Source: Alteromonadales bacterium alter-6D02
Lineage (GTDB): Bacteria > Pseudomonadota > Gammaproteobacteria > Enterobacterales > Psychrobiaceae
Assembly: GCA_002835545.1 (NCBI GenBank)
Contig: PIZK01000002.1
Location: 124,001-188,000 of the forward strand
DNA length: 64,000 nt
Direction of reading: 5' to 3'
A program made the translations under genes and the position numbers. This document shows, one piece after another, positions 63,917-64,000 of the stretch. How positions within the stretch are numbered: the stretch's first letter is position 1; every line of letters begins with the position of its first letter. The notes beneath the pieces were generated by a model. It ran no database searches. It was not told the DNA's origin and saw only the letters and a program-made list of their open reading frames with translations.

Positions 63917-64000
63917 TTATTTAGTTGTATTAGATAAAAACTGTAATAACTGTGTCGTCATCGTATCGTATCGAGGGTTAAAGGTTAATCGTTGTATTGG
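63917..64000 (-). CDS. Possible C-terminal end of a minus-strand gene, cut by the window edge
   Basis: On the minus strand the last ~27 codons are open to the right edge and end in TAA at 63917-63919. They read as a plausible soluble C-terminus (RLTFNPRYDTMTTQLLQFL). It would converge on the diguanylate cyclase gene. The stretch is too short to identify or to be sure it is coding. Confidence 0.35.
   Translation of the reverse strand, partial: PIQRLTFNPRYDTMTTQLLQFLSNTTK

Overview
The window looks like a chromosomal segment of a marine gammaproteobacterium of the Alteromonadales type (Shewanella, Moritella, Psychrobium or a relative). The evidence is moderately AT-rich DNA, the E. coli-like blocks valS-holC-pepA // lptF-lptG and rsmI // lpoA-yraN-diaA-dolP, a gammaproteobacterial RNase P RNA, a small cytochrome c, minor type IV pilins, and many Cache/GAF/PAS-linked c-di-GMP enzymes. 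The genus is inference. I saw no insertion sequence, prophage, CRISPR array, tRNA or rRNA.

Layout. 1-4.8 kb: the 3' end of a zinc metalloprotease, an unusual protein-kinase-like gene, a small secreted cytochrome c and an unknown exported protein. 4.8-17.5 kb: housekeeping, with valS, holC and pepA divergent from the LPS-export permeases lptF-lptG; then lpoA-yraN-diaA-dolP divergent from rsmI; then a small conserved gene and rnpB. 17.8-24.4 kb: a possible signalling island made of a lipoprotein, an unknown secreted protein, an ECF sigma factor of the kinase-linked type coupled to a transmembrane Ser/Thr kinase with a large C-terminal half, and a cysteine-rich lipoprotein. 24.5-27 kb: ahpC-ahpF with a near-consensus OxyR site. 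27.1-31.2 kb: a LolD-type ATPase, an FtsX-type permease and an AttH/CrtC lipocalin-like protein in one tight operon. 31.3-38.4 kb: small enzymes, a PilE-like pilin divergent from a fimT-pilW-pilX-pilV set whose PilV is very large and has a Cys/His cluster, a VOC protein and a small MBOAT-like membrane protein. 38.4-44.7 kb: LysR // MFS transporter, a CxxC protein, and a permease-acyl-CoA ligase pair. 44.8-54 kb: a hybrid histidine kinase with its response regulator, a Cache-GGDEF-EAL protein, and a periplasmic binding protein paired with a GAF-PAS-GGDEF-EAL protein. 54-59.9 kb: an exported 2H phosphoesterase-like protein, glycerate kinase, phosphoglucomutase, glutathione-dependent formaldehyde dehydrogenase, two small proteins and a universal stress protein. 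60.1-64 kb: a GAF-GAF-GGDEF-EAL protein and a membrane diguanylate cyclase with a candidate inhibitory site.

Functional themes are envelope assembly (LptFG, LpoA, DolP, the lipocalin transporter), peroxide defence, and a dense set of signal-transduction genes. Four c-di-GMP genes lie in the last 16 kb. They differ in the state of their active sites, so they probably split into cyclase-dominant and phosphodiesterase-dominant members. The best candidate for an undescribed system is the 17.8-24.4 kb sigma factor-kinase region. The cysteine-cluster PilV, the exported 2H protein and the lipocalin-linked transporter are next.
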